DNA of 64,000 nucleotides from JAMOAD01 sp023621955 (GTDB taxonomy: Bacteria; Acidobacteriota; Aminicenantia; JAMOAD01): assembly GCA_035403085.1 (NCBI GenBank), contig DAONEM010000002.1:1-64000 (forward strand), in the 5' to 3' direction. Made by a program: the position numbers and the translations under genes. The notes under the pieces were generated by a model, which did no database searches, was not told the DNA's origin, and saw only the letters and a program-made list of their open reading frames with translations. Shown here piece after piece: positions 41,418 through 49,865 of this stretch; positions within the stretch are counted from its first letter, which is position 1, and the number at the start of each line of letters is the position of its first letter.

Positions 41418-42396
41418 GGAGAAGCTCCTTGGCGGCGGAGAAGGCTTCACCGACGGAGACGGCCTTCATGCAGAGCCTGAGGTCGTAGGGGCAGGCCCGA
41501 TGACGGCAGGGGGCGCAGAGGGGGGGGTGGTGAAGGATTCGGAAGGGAGGGTTGGCGGGGGCGGTACTGGTGGGGGAGGTAGGGCCGAAAACCGCCAAAA
41601 CCGGTGTCCCTAGGGCGCTGGCAAGGTGCATGAGCCCGGAATCGTTGCACAGCAAGAGGTCCATTCTCTCCAAAAGGGCCATGGTCTGCCGAATCGACGT
41701 GACGCCGGCGAGGTTCTTGCTCGTGGGGGTCGACGCCTTCAGGCAATCTTCCTTGTCCCCGGAGCCGCCGAAGACAAAGGTCTGGCAGTGAAAGGCCTCT
41801 TCCAGGAGGAGCGCGGTCCGACGGAACCTCTCAGGAAACCACTTCTTCGTATCGCCGTAGGCGGCGCCTGGAGCGATTCCGATTCGGGGACCCTGGGCGG
41901 GGCCGAGCTGCGAAAGGGCCCACTCCCTCTCTTCGTCGCCGAGGTGGAGTGCGACCCGGGGCGAGGGGGGCTGTTCGAGGCCGTAAGCGGCGACCAGGTC
42001 CAGGTAGTACTGGACGAAGGGCTTCCTTGTGGAAAAATCCGGTTCGATGGCTCTATGGAGTAAGAGGCCGCGACCGTCCCGGTTGTACCCGATTCGCTCC
42101 TGAACACCGGCGAGGGTGAAGGTCAGAGCCGAAAGGAAGGAGTTGGTGAAGAGGAAACCCTTCTGGAAGTGGAAGGGGAAGAGCCTCGTGGCGGTCTTTA
42201 GGTCTTCCTTCCACCCTTTCCCGGGGATCTTGAAGAGGAAAGAGAGGCCAGGGTGGTGGTCGAAGAGGGAGACGGCCGGTTCACGCCCCAGCAGGAAGAG
42301 CTCCGCCTCGGGGAAGCCGAAACGGATCCGTTCCAGGGCGGGGACCGCCATGACGGCGTCTCCGATCCAGTTGGGAAGTCGGACAAGAATTTTCAT
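41410..42396 (-). CDS. waaF: LPS heptosyltransferase (GT9 family, WaaF-like)
   Basis: 328 aa. Transfers heptose from ADP-heptose to the LPS inner core on the cytoplasmic face of the inner membrane. N-terminal MKILVRLPNWIGDAVMAVPA is the WaaF signature (LPNWIGDxV), followed by RIGYNRDGRG, GIAPGAAYGDTKKWF, DLLLCNDSGLMHLASALG and a C-terminal cap with CAPC, CPYDL and CMKAV cysteines as seen in WaaF. First gene after a good promoter; its presence shows that the cell makes heptose-containing LPS. Confidence 0.93.
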   Translation of the reverse strand: MKILVRLPNWIGDAVMAVPALERIRFGFPEAELFLLGREPAVSLFDHHPGLSFLFKIPGKGWKEDLKTATRLFPFHFQKGFLFTNSFLSALTFTLAGVQERIGYNRDGRGLLLHRAIEPDFSTRKPFVQYYLDLVAAYGLEQPPSPRVALHLGDEEREWALSQLGPAQGPRIGIAPGAAYGDTKKWFPERFRRTALLLEEAFHCQTFVFGGSGDKEDCLKASTPTSKNLAGVTSIRQTMALLERMDLLLCNDSGLMHLASALGTPVLAVFGPTSPTSTAPANPPFRILHHPPLCAPCRHRACPYDLRLCMKAVSVGEAFSAAKELLHG

Positions 42397-42458
42397 GGCC
42401 AGGGCGAACTCGAAGAAATAGGGTTGTTTTTCAAAAGGGACCTCGGCTGACTCTTCTC

Positions 42459-42487
42459 TATATACCCCGGAAGGGCGGAAAAAGCAA
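42459..42487 (-). promoter_or_regulatory. Sigma70-type promoter of the waaF operon
   Basis: On the minus strand TTGCTT (42482-42487), a 17-base spacer and TATATA (42459-42464), giving a leader of about 55 bases to the ATG at 42396. Confidence 0.55.
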
Positions 42488-42507
42488 ACCCCGGTTTCGG
42501 AAGGGCG

Positions 42508-43371
42508 CTAGAAGGCGTAGTTGATCGCCAGGGCGCCTCCTCCTCCGGGTTGGAGAACCGGGGAGACTTGGAACCGCGAGGCCCGGCGGCGAACGACGAA
42601 ACGGGCGATGGTCCAGCCCAGGGCGGCGCCGGCGACAACATCCGAGAACCAATGAGCGTCTTCGGTGACCCGGGAGAGTCCGCAGAGGGTGGCCAGGGAG
42701 TAGGCTGTCACGGGGACCCAAACCGTTCCCTTGTACTGTTCGGCGATGACCGTCGCCAAGCCCATGGCCGTGATCATGTGGCCCGAGGGGAAGGAGTCGT
42801 ACTTCGAGAATTGGCCGTTCTTCTTGTACCTCTGAAAGAACCCCGACGGTCCGTACCAATGGTCCTCTCCGCCCGCATAGGAGGGCCTTTGCCGTCCGGC
42901 GATGTGTTTGCCCACTTGGACGACGATGGCGGTATGGACCAGGGTCTGGAGGGCGAGAGAGGCGGTCTCCTTGGCCTTGGGGTCGTGAAAGATCTCCCCT
43001 TCCAGGAAGAAGAGGGAGGTGATGGCCAGATTCACTCCTCCGTCGCCCAGAAGGGTGACCTTCGGGCTCACATCGTCCACCCAGGAGTGCTTCTTCTGAT
43101 AACTCTTGAAACGGCGGTAGATCGATTCGTCCTCTTTGATGGAGTAGAGAGTGAGCGCCGTCACGGGGACCCAAAAGAGAAGGTCCTTGGTGCGGATTCG
43201 GAAGGGAGAGGTCCAGAGGGCCGCCTCGTCTTGGAGAAGAGCCTTGCCCAGGGAGGTTTTCTTCTCTTCCTTTTCGGTTTTTTCGCTCTCCTCCGCCAGG
43301 GATGAGGGGGTGAGGAGGAGGATGGTCAGAAGAACGGCCAGCAGGGAGGAGAGGAAGGGAGATCTTCTCAC
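42508..43371 (-). CDS. PAP2-family phosphatase
   Basis: 287 aa from a GTG overlapping the lon stop (GTGA). A signal peptide (about 1-26, ends in SSLAEE) and an acidic/basic stretch precede hydrophobic helices. The three PAP2 motifs are intact: KHIAGRQRP (K-x6-RP), PSGH (general-acid His) and SRVTEDAHWFSDVVAG (SR-x5-H-x3-D with the nucleophile His). Such enzymes remove phosphate from lipid phosphates such as undecaprenyl or phosphatidate phosphates at the periplasmic face. It is the last gene of the flippase-like/nrdR/hsp20/lon operon. Confidence 0.9.
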   Translation of the reverse strand: MRRSPFLSSLLAVLLTILLLTPSSLAEESEKTEKEEKKTSLGKALLQDEAALWTSPFRIRTKDLLFWVPVTALTLYSIKEDESIYRRFKSYQKKHSWVDDVSPKVTLLGDGGVNLAITSLFFLEGEIFHDPKAKETASLALQTLVHTAIVVQVGKHIAGRQRPSYAGGEDHWYGPSGFFQRYKKNGQFSKYDSFPSGHMITAMGLATVIAEQYKGTVWVPVTAYSLATLCGLSRVTEDAHWFSDVVAGAALGWTIARFVVRRRASRFQVSPVLQPGGGGALAINYAF

Positions 43372-46163
43372 GGGTTTTCCTTCTTGGAGGGGTCGCTCTC
43401 CTCTCCAGACCCCTTCCGTGTCTTTCCCGAGGCCTTCGCGGTGGCTTTCGGCCTCTTCTTGGCGCCTTTTCCCGATGTCTTCTTCTTGGACCCTTTGGAA
43501 GGGGTCTCTTCTGAAGGGGGCTTGGTCCCTTTCGCTTGAGAGGGTTTCGCTTTGCGCTTAGGGAGCCCTTCTTGAACCTTCACCTCCGCCTTTTCTAGAG
43601 GGGTTGTCGTAACCCCCTCCACCGGGGAAGCCACCTGAGACTGCGCCTTGGGAGGACGACCACGGCGCTTAGGGGGGAGAGCCTCCTTCGGCTCTCGTGG
43701 CTTTGGAGGGAGGGAGGGATCGATCAGGGCCGCTTCGAGAACTTGAGAGGCCTCTTCGACGAAGACGAAACGGAGGTGGCGGCGGATGTTCTTGGGGATA
43801 TCGTCGAGATCTTTCTTGTTGAAAGCGGGGAGGATGATCTCTTCGATCCCCGCTCTCTGGGCGGCGAGAACCTTGGACTTGATCCCGCCCACCGGAAGGA
43901 CCCTCCCCTGGAGGGTGATCTCACCGGTCATGGCGACCTCTTTGCGGATCGGTTTTCCCGTGAAGGCGGAGAGCATGGACGAGAGCATGGTGACTCCCGC
44001 GGAAGGGCCGTCTTTCGGAATCGCGCCCTCTGGGACATGGATATGGACGGTCTTCTCCTTGAAGAAGTCCGCGGCGAGGCCGTAATCGGCGGAATGCGCC
44101 TTGATGAAGGAGAGGGCGGCTATGGCGGATTCTTTCATGACCTCCCCCAGGGAGCCTGTGAGGACAAGGTTATCCTTGCCGGCCATAACGGTGGCCTCGA
44201 TGAAGAGGATGTCTCCCCCTGTGGGAGTCCAAGCCATGCCCGTGGCGACTCCGACGGCGTTTTCTTTCAGGAGCTGGTCTCTGAAGATCATCGGGCGGCT
44301 GAGATACTTCTCCAACCCACCCGCGCGAATCGTGTACCGTTTCTTGCTCCCCGAGGCGATCTCTTTGGCCACCTTCCGGCAGACCGCGCCGATCTCCCTC
44401 TCCAGGTTTCGGACTCCCGCCTCCCGGGTGTACTCGATGATGATTCTCTGCAAGGCGGCGTCGGTAAAGGTAATGTCCTTCTTCTTCAGCCCGTTTTCGG
44501 TGATCTGCCTGGGGATCAGGTAGTTGTGGGCGATGTGGAGCTTCTCGTCCTCACCGTACCCGGGGAGTTGAATCACCTCCATCCGGTCGAGGAAAGCGGG
44601 CTGAATCGTGTCGAGCTGGTTGGCGGTGGTGATGAAGAGGACCTTGGAGAGGTCGAAGGGAACTCCCAGGTAGTTGTCTCTGAAGGAGTGGTTCTGCTCG
44701 GGGTCGAGGACTTCCAGGAGGGCCGAGGAGGGGTCTCCCCTGTAGTCGGAGCCGATCTTGTCCACTTCGTCCAACATGAAGACCGGGTTGTTCGAGCCGG
44801 CCTGCCGGAGGCTCTGGAGGATTCTGCCCGGGAGGGCGCCGACATAGGTCCTGCGGTGGCCGCGGATCTCCGCTTCGTCGTGAACCCCTCCGAGAGAGGA
44901 GCGGACGAAGTTTCTCCCCATGGCCCGGGCAATGGAGCGGCCCAAGGAGGTCTTCCCGACGCCGGGAGGTCCGACGAAGCAGAGGATGGGCCCCTTGGAA
45001 CCCTGGGTGAGTTTGCGGACGGCCAGGTACTCAAGGATTCTCTCCTTGACCTTTTCGAGATCGTAGTGGTCCTCGTCGAGGATCTTCTTCGCCTTCTTGA
45101 TGTTGATGTTGTCTTTACTGGATGTGGACCAAGGGAGGGAGAGCACTGTGTCGAGGTAGGTACGGATCAGGTTGCTTTCCGAGGATTCCGGGCTCATCTT
45201 GGTCAGCCGGGAAAGCTGTCTCTCCACTTCCTGGAGCGCCTCTTCCGGAAGCACAAGCCCAGAGAGCTTCTCCCTGTAGGCCTTGATCTCTTCGTCCATC
45301 TCCCCGGCCTCACCCAACTGCTCCTGGATGGCCTTCATCTGCTGGCGGAGGTAGTATTCCTTCTGCAGGGAATCGATCTCCTCCTTGGCCTTCGTGGAGA
45401 TCTCCTTCTGCACCTGGAGCAACTGCACCTCTTTGAGGAGGAGCTCGTAGACCCTCTGAAGCCGGGCCACCGGTTCTTCCAACTCCAGGGTGTTCTGGGC
45501 CTCCGAAACCGTGAGGGTCAGGTAGGCGAGGATGTTGTCGGCCAGTCTCCCGGCCTCCTCAATCTCCTGGATGTAGTAGATCAGTTCGGGGGGAAGCTGC
45601 TTGCCCAGTTCTATGAACTTTTCGAAGGTTTGCTTCAGGTTCTTCTTCAGGGCCTGGAGCTCCAGGGTCTCCTCCGAGGGTTCCACATCGCGGATAAGCT
45701 CGATCTTCGCCAAGGGGTTAGCCCCTTCCAGGTCCAACTCTTTGACGCGGGCGCGGAGAATGCCCTGGACGAAGAGGCGCACGTCTCCGCTGGAAAGCTT
45801 CAGCATCCGAAGGATCAGGACCACCGTGCCCACCCGGTAGATGTCCTTCTCCACAGGCTCTTCCACCTTGGCGTCCTTCTGCGTGAGAAGGAGGACCATC
45901 CGGTTCCCGTGAAGGGCCTTATCGACGGACTTCTTCGACTTCTCACGGCCGACGTGGAGGGGGAGGGCCATGTAGGGAAAGACCGTCAGGTCCCGAATGA
46001 AGATCACCGGAAGCTCATCGGGGATCGAGTCCGTGATGTCGCCGGAATCCGCCGGCCCCTTGTGGGAAATGTCGAGGCCCTCGACGGGGATCTCTTCTCT
46101 ATTCTCTTCACCCTTCTCCTCTTCCGGGGAGATCGGCTCTTTCTTCTCTTTGTCGTCGCTCAT
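43368..46163 (-). CDS. lon: Lon protease with C-terminal AT-hook tail
   Basis: 931 aa, longer than usual (about 780-820). ATP-dependent Ser protease for damaged and regulatory proteins. LON N-terminal domain (about 45-240), coiled coil, AAA+ module (Walker A GPPGVGKTS, Walker B VFMLDEVDKIG, sensor FITTANQLDTI) and the S16 domain with catalytic Ser about 721 in DGPSAGV and Lys in GGIKSK. The unusual part is the last 120 residues (about 812-931): Lys/Pro/Ser rich and containing KRRGRPPK (about 829-836), a canonical AT-hook core, followed by repeated KK and KGAKK clusters. Start ATG with GGAG upstream. It overlaps hsp20 and the PAP2 gene by four bases each. Confidence 0.95.
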   Translation of the reverse strand: MSDDKEKKEPISPEEEKGEENREEIPVEGLDISHKGPADSGDITDSIPDELPVIFIRDLTVFPYMALPLHVGREKSKKSVDKALHGNRMVLLLTQKDAKVEEPVEKDIYRVGTVVLILRMLKLSSGDVRLFVQGILRARVKELDLEGANPLAKIELIRDVEPSEETLELQALKKNLKQTFEKFIELGKQLPPELIYYIQEIEEAGRLADNILAYLTLTVSEAQNTLELEEPVARLQRVYELLLKEVQLLQVQKEISTKAKEEIDSLQKEYYLRQQMKAIQEQLGEAGEMDEEIKAYREKLSGLVLPEEALQEVERQLSRLTKMSPESSESNLIRTYLDTVLSLPWSTSSKDNINIKKAKKILDEDHYDLEKVKERILEYLAVRKLTQGSKGPILCFVGPPGVGKTSLGRSIARAMGRNFVRSSLGGVHDEAEIRGHRRTYVGALPGRILQSLRQAGSNNPVFMLDEVDKIGSDYRGDPSSALLEVLDPEQNHSFRDNYLGVPFDLSKVLFITTANQLDTIQPAFLDRMEVIQLPGYGEDEKLHIAHNYLIPRQITENGLKKKDITFTDAALQRIIIEYTREAGVRNLEREIGAVCRKVAKEIASGSKKRYTIRAGGLEKYLSRPMIFRDQLLKENAVGVATGMAWTPTGGDILFIEATVMAGKDNLVLTGSLGEVMKESAIAALSFIKAHSADYGLAADFFKEKTVHIHVPEGAIPKDGPSAGVTMLSSMLSAFTGKPIRKEVAMTGEITLQGRVLPVGGIKSKVLAAQRAGIEEIILPAFNKKDLDDIPKNIRRHLRFVFVEEASQVLEAALIDPSLPPKPREPKEALPPKRRGRPPKAQSQVASPVEGVTTTPLEKAEVKVQEGLPKRKAKPSQAKGTKPPSEETPSKGSKKKTSGKGAKKRPKATAKASGKTRKGSGEESDPSKKENP

Positions 46164-46567
46164 TCTTTTTCTCCTTGCTCTGTTTTGATGGAAACCCTCT
46201 TCCTCTTCTTGGTCTTCGGAAGGGAGACGGTGAGGACTCCCTGGGAGAAGGTGGCTTCGGTCTTCTCCTCCACAATGGGGAGCGGGAACGATACGCTCCT
46301 TGTGAAAGAGCCGAAGGACCTCTCCAAGAGAAGGTAGGTCTCCTCGCCGTCCAGCTTCGGACGGGGTTTGACCCCTTCGAGAAGAAGGGTCTGACCGTGG
46401 ATCTTCAGGTTGATCTTATCGGGCTTGACTCCGGGTAAGTTGACCCGGACGAAGTAGTGCTCTGAGGTTTCGCTGACATCGACTGCGGGAGCGAAGCGGT
46501 GTAAACGCTCCTCGGAGAAACCGGAAACCTTCTTACTTTGGGAGGCGGGGCGTTGTTTACTGCTCAT
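46160..46567 (-). CDS. Small heat-shock protein, Hsp20/alpha-crystallin family
   Basis: 135 aa. ATP-independent holdase chaperone. The alpha-crystallin domain (about 30-125) shows HYFVRVNLPGVKPDKINLKI, GQTLLLEGVKP, YLLLERSFGSFTRSVSFPLP and the C-terminal GVLTVSLPKTK segment. The N-terminal arm is short and Ser/Lys rich; the C-terminal I-x-I is replaced by VSI. It starts inside the nrdR 3' end (11-base overlap) and is coupled to lon, a sensible heat-stress pair. No CIRCE element is seen nearby. Confidence 0.93.
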   Translation of the reverse strand: MSSKQRPASQSKKVSGFSEERLHRFAPAVDVSETSEHYFVRVNLPGVKPDKINLKIHGQTLLLEGVKPRPKLDGEETYLLLERSFGSFTRSVSFPLPIVEEKTEATFSQGVLTVSLPKTKKRKRVSIKTEQGEKE

Positions 46568-47039
46568 GATCGGGTTCTCCCCCTCTTCTTCTATTCTTGA
46601 GAGACTTTAACTCCTTCTCAAACTCCGCGATGTCCCGGAAATCCTTATACACCGAGGCAAAACGGACGTAAGAGACCTTGTCGATCCTTCTTAATTCCGC
46701 CATCACAAGCTCGCCGATGGTCAAGGAACGGACCTCGCGGTTTCCGGATTCGAAGAGTCGTGTCTCTACAGCGTCGGCGGCGGTTTCGATCTCCTGGGCG
46801 CTGACGGGCCGCTTTTCACACGCCTTCAAGAGCCCCTTAACGATCTTCTCGCGGTCGTAAGGCTCTCTCTCGCCGTTCTTCTTGACGACCAGCAGAGGCC
46901 GCTCTTCGATTCTTTCGTAGGTCGTGAAGCGGGCGCCGCAGTGGAGGCACTCCCTTCGCCGACGGGTCTCCCACCCGTTCTTAACCTCTCGGGTGTCGAG
47001 AACCTTGATCTGGTCCTTCTTGCAGAAAGGGCATCTCAC
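46557..47039 (-). CDS. nrdR: Transcriptional repressor NrdR
   Basis: 160 aa. Zinc-ribbon/ATP-cone repressor that shuts ribonucleotide reductase genes when dATP is high. MRCPFCKKDQIKVLDTREV with the second CLHC pair forms the zinc ribbon (about 1-45), including the RRRREC and FTTYER elements; the ATP-cone domain follows (PLLVVKKNGEREPYDREKI, VMAELRRIDKVSYVRFASVY). It overlaps the flippase-like gene by four bases upstream and hsp20 downstream. No ribonucleotide reductase gene is in the window. Confidence 0.96.
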   Translation of the reverse strand: MRCPFCKKDQIKVLDTREVKNGWETRRRRECLHCGARFTTYERIEERPLLVVKKNGEREPYDREKIVKGLLKACEKRPVSAQEIETAADAVETRLFESGNREVRSLTIGELVMAELRRIDKVSYVRFASVYKDFRDIAEFEKELKSLKNRRRGGEPDHEQ

Positions 47040-48058
47040 GGTCTCTCCTCACCTCTGCGAAGGGCCAGGCGGAAGAGTCCTCCTCCTTCCCTGAAGAAGA
47101 AGGGGAGAGCGGTGAGAAAAGTGGCGAAGATCAGGGAAAAGTGGAAGAGAATCGTTGCCGCCGCGGCCTTGTTGGCCTCCATTCCGTAGAGACCCGTCAA
47201 GGCCAGCTGAGAGAGGGCCTCGAATCCACCGACCATACCGGGGGTGGGGATCGAAGAGCCGGCCAGGAGCGCCACCACGTAGGGGATTATGGCAAAGGGT
47301 TTCATGGTGAGGGCGAAGTCCCAGAGGCCGACCCAATAGGAGGCGGCGATGAAGACCCACACCATGAGGGAGTGAAAGAGGATGGCCCCCTTGTGGGGGT
47401 TGCCGAAGAAAGAGATCACCCCTTGGAGAAACCTCTCTCCCGTTTCCGCCAGAGGCTTAGCCCAACGGGCCGGACAAAACCGGTGAACCCAACGGGTCCA
47501 GAGGGCCAGGGACCTCTCGCCTCCCCGGTAGAGGAAGAAGAGGAAGATTGCGATGGAGAGCAAGAAAAGAAAGGCCAGGAGGCTTCCCTTGGAGATCAGC
47601 GTCAAGACGGTCGGTTCCGAGGAGAAGGAGCCCATGAGGCTCTTGCGGAAGGGGAAGAAGAGGCCTGCCAGAAAGACCGTCGCCCCAAGGTCGAGCAGTC
47701 TCTCCAGGACGACTGTGGCGAAGGTGTAACTGGTGCTGAGCCCCCCCTTGCGGCCGAGGAGATAGGCCCTCAGCCACTCTCCGATACGGCCGGGGAGAAG
47801 GTAGTTGAAGGCGAAGCCCAAGGAGGTGGAAGAGAAGACATCGCCCAGGGAGACCTTCTCTTTTCCCAGAAGGAGTCTCCATCGGAGGCTCCGGAAGTAG
47901 TACTGCAGCGGCATGAAGAGGAACATGGTCCAAAGCCAACGGATCTTTGTGCCGGTGATATGGGCGCCCACTTGAGAGAAGTCGAGGCTTCGAAAAAAGA
48001 AAAACAGGAGCAACCCGATGAGGGCGACGAGAAGGATAGGCTTAATGGACCTCTTCAT
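47036..48058 (-). CDS. Flippase-like membrane protein (LPG synthase TM region, YbhN/AglD family), copy 1
   Basis: 340 aa from the ATG at 48058. An in-frame ATG at 48076 lies inside the promoter spacer/-10 zone and is rejected as the start. About eight membrane helices, opening MKRSIKPILLVALIGLLLFF. Family signs: QYYFRSLRWRLLLG, FNYLLPGRIGEWLRAYLLGR, TVVLERLLDLGATVFL and IPTPGMVGGFEALSQLALTG. Members are linked to lipid or polyprenol transport or act as the transmembrane part of aminoacyl-lipid synthases; the catalytic domain is absent here. It is first in the operon with nrdR, hsp20, lon and the PAP2 phosphatase. A second copy is at 55544-56485. Confidence 0.85.
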   Translation of the reverse strand: MKRSIKPILLVALIGLLLFFFFRSLDFSQVGAHITGTKIRWLWTMFLFMPLQYYFRSLRWRLLLGKEKVSLGDVFSSTSLGFAFNYLLPGRIGEWLRAYLLGRKGGLSTSYTFATVVLERLLDLGATVFLAGLFFPFRKSLMGSFSSEPTVLTLISKGSLLAFLFLLSIAIFLFFLYRGGERSLALWTRWVHRFCPARWAKPLAETGERFLQGVISFFGNPHKGAILFHSLMVWVFIAASYWVGLWDFALTMKPFAIIPYVVALLAGSSIPTPGMVGGFEALSQLALTGLYGMEANKAAAATILFHFSLIFATFLTALPFFFREGGGLFRLALRRGEERP

Positions 48059-48066
48059 GGAGTCAT

Positions 48067-48096
48067 AAAGTACCATACCTGGGAAAGAAAAGTCAA
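48067..48096 (-). promoter_or_regulatory. Promoter giving an almost leaderless transcript
   Basis: On the minus strand TTGACT (48091-48096), an 18-base spacer ending in TGG, and TACTTT (48067-48072), i.e. an extended -10. Expected start near 48060, only two or three bases before the ATG at 48058; no Shine-Dalgarno sequence fits between. Confidence 0.6.
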
Positions 48097-48151
48097 ATAT
48101 TCCTCACTATTTGCCGGAAGAGAGGGAAAATTATTCGAAAACAGGGGGATC

Positions 48152-49372
48152 CTAGGGGAGAAGGGAGAGGATTTTCCCCCTGCCGACTCCGGTCATTTCC
48201 ACAAAAACACCCTCTCTTTCCGTAGAAATCTCCTTTCCAACCTGAACTTCCATGTAGTTTTCGGTCAAAACCTCTCCGGCGCGGATGATCACCCCTTTGA
48301 GAACCCTACCCACCTCCCGGCGGCAGAAGAGGGAGAACCTCTCCTCGTGGAAACGACGGAGCCTCTGCACGCGCTCTTTCACCGAAGCGGAGTGGGGCCG
48401 TTTGAGAAGGGCGGCGGGAGTTCCCGGCCTTGGCGAGTAGGGAAAGATGTGCAAGTAATCCAGGGGAGATCCCTCCAAAAAGGCGAGCCCCTCCTGGAAC
48501 TCCTCTTCCCCCTCACCGGGAAAGCCGACGATGTAGTCCGCCGCCAGGAGACGGTCCTCTTTCTTTGCCAGGAGGGAGAGAATTCGGCTGTACCGGTCCG
48601 CCTCTTCGGGCCTGCCCATGGCCCGAAGGATCTTGGGGCTCCCGTTCTGGAGGGAGAGGTGAAAATGGGCGGCCACCCGGGGCTCAGAGACGAGAAAACC
48701 GGCTAACCTGGGAGAGAAGGCTCGGGGGTCTAAGGATGTGAGGCGGAGGTAGAAGGAGGGAGAGAGGGCGAGGAGTCTCTCGAGAAGGCGGAGGAAGCCC
48801 TCGTCGACGCCCTCCTCCCGTCGGTAGGTAAGGATGTTGATCCCGGTCACGACGATCTCCCGGTGACCCAGGCGGAGAAGCTGCCGGAGGCGCTCCTCAA
48901 CGGCCTCTTCGGCCAGACTCCTCGCCGGCCCCCTTACAGAGGGGATGATGCAGTATCGGCACCGGTAGTCGCACCCGTCGTTGATCTTGAGAAACCCCCT
49001 GGCCAGCGTCGGCGTGGGTGTGGAGAGAGGGGCCGCCGGAGCGGAGATGAGAGTCTCCGGGAGGGAGTCCTTCGCCTCGTTCGGGAAGACGAGATCGACT
49101 CCCTCGTCAGAGAGGAAGGTCTGGTGGGTGTGGACGAAGCACCCCGCCACAACCAGGCGGGTCCGGGGGGATCCCTTGCGCACCTGACGGATGAAGCGGC
49201 GGATCTCCGCGTCCGCCCTCTGGGTGAGTGTGCATCCGTTGATCAGGAGGTAGTCGCTCCCCTTCCAGGAGGGGAGGAAGGTCCATCCGGCCTCCTGGAG
49301 ACGCTGGATCCAGAGAGAGGTTTCGGCCTGGTTGAGGCGGCAGCCGAAGTTAGAGGCGGAAAAAGTGGGCAT
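48152..49372 (-). CDS. mtaB: tRNA t6A37 methylthiotransferase
   Basis: 406 aa. Radical-SAM enzyme that adds a methylthio group to t6A37 of tRNAs reading ANN codons. N-terminal MTTase domain with its three cluster Cys (SNFGCRLNQAE, INGCTLTQRAD, VVAGCF), radical SAM core with CDYRCRYC (C-x3-C-x2-C) and IPSVRGPARS, then GFPGEGEEEFQEGL, and a C-terminal TRAM-like segment (about 345-400). The first motif (G-C-R-L-N) and T-Q-R-A fit MtaB better than MiaB or RimO. It overlaps purE by 23 bases. The threonylcarbamoyl-AMP synthase gene (39281-39892) makes its substrate's precursor. Confidence 0.92.
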   Translation of the reverse strand: MPTFSASNFGCRLNQAETSLWIQRLQEAGWTFLPSWKGSDYLLINGCTLTQRADAEIRRFIRQVRKGSPRTRLVVAGCFVHTHQTFLSDEGVDLVFPNEAKDSLPETLISAPAAPLSTPTPTLARGFLKINDGCDYRCRYCIIPSVRGPARSLAEEAVEERLRQLLRLGHREIVVTGINILTYRREEGVDEGFLRLLERLLALSPSFYLRLTSLDPRAFSPRLAGFLVSEPRVAAHFHLSLQNGSPKILRAMGRPEEADRYSRILSLLAKKEDRLLAADYIVGFPGEGEEEFQEGLAFLEGSPLDYLHIFPYSPRPGTPAALLKRPHSASVKERVQRLRRFHEERFSLFCRREVGRVLKGVIIRAGEVLTENYMEVQVGKEISTEREGVFVEMTGVGRGKILSLLP

Positions 49373-49865
49373 AAAGTGAGAGTTCCTTCTCCATCTCCGA
49401 GGAATCTTTAATGATTTTCTCCTTCTGCTGTTGCCTGTAGAGGGAGATCTTCTCTTTCAGGGCTTGATCGTGAAGGGCCAACACGGAAAAGGCGAAGAGA
49501 ACGGCGTTCTTCACTCCGGCCTTACCGATGGCCATAGAGGCGACAGGGATTCCCCCGGGCATCTGAACAATGGAGAAGAGGGAATCGATTCCCTTCAGCT
49601 CCGTCGAGGGGAGGGGGACTCCGATGACCGGGAGGGTTGTGAAGGAGGCGATGACCCCCGGAAGGTGGGCCGCCGCGCCGGCAAGGCCGATGATGATCTC
49701 CACTCCCTTCTCCTCCATCTTCTTGACGATCTCTTTGGTCCGTTCCGCGGTGCGGTGGGCCGAAGAGATTTGAACCGTAAAGGGGACGTTGAAATCCTGG
49801 AAGAGAGGGAGGGAACCCTCCAGGAAGGAGAGGTCTGACTTGCTGCCGAGAACGATACCGATCAT
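49350..49865 (-). CDS. purE: N5-carboxyaminoimidazole ribonucleotide mutase
   Basis: 171 aa. Converts N5-CAIR to CAIR in purine synthesis. Motifs: IGIVLGSKSDLSF, VQISSAHRTAERT, IIGLAGAAAHLPGVIAS, VIGVPLPSTELKGIDSL, VQMPGGIPVASMAIGKAG and NAVLFAFSVLAL, as in class I PurE. A class I enzyme needs PurK, which is not in the window. The start overlaps purD by four bases (ATGA). Confidence 0.94.
   Translation of the reverse strand: MIGIVLGSKSDLSFLEGSLPLFQDFNVPFTVQISSAHRTAERTKEIVKKMEEKGVEIIIGLAGAAAHLPGVIASFTTLPVIGVPLPSTELKGIDSLFSIVQMPGGIPVASMAIGKAGVKNAVLFAFSVLALHDQALKEKISLYRQQQKEKIIKDSSEMEKELSLYAHFFRL

Noticed and set aside
43743..46337. 864-codon open frame on the plus strand opposite lon
   Set aside because: It mirrors the lon frame, has no family motif or ribosome binding site, and is explained by scarce stops in the AGG/GAG-rich complement.
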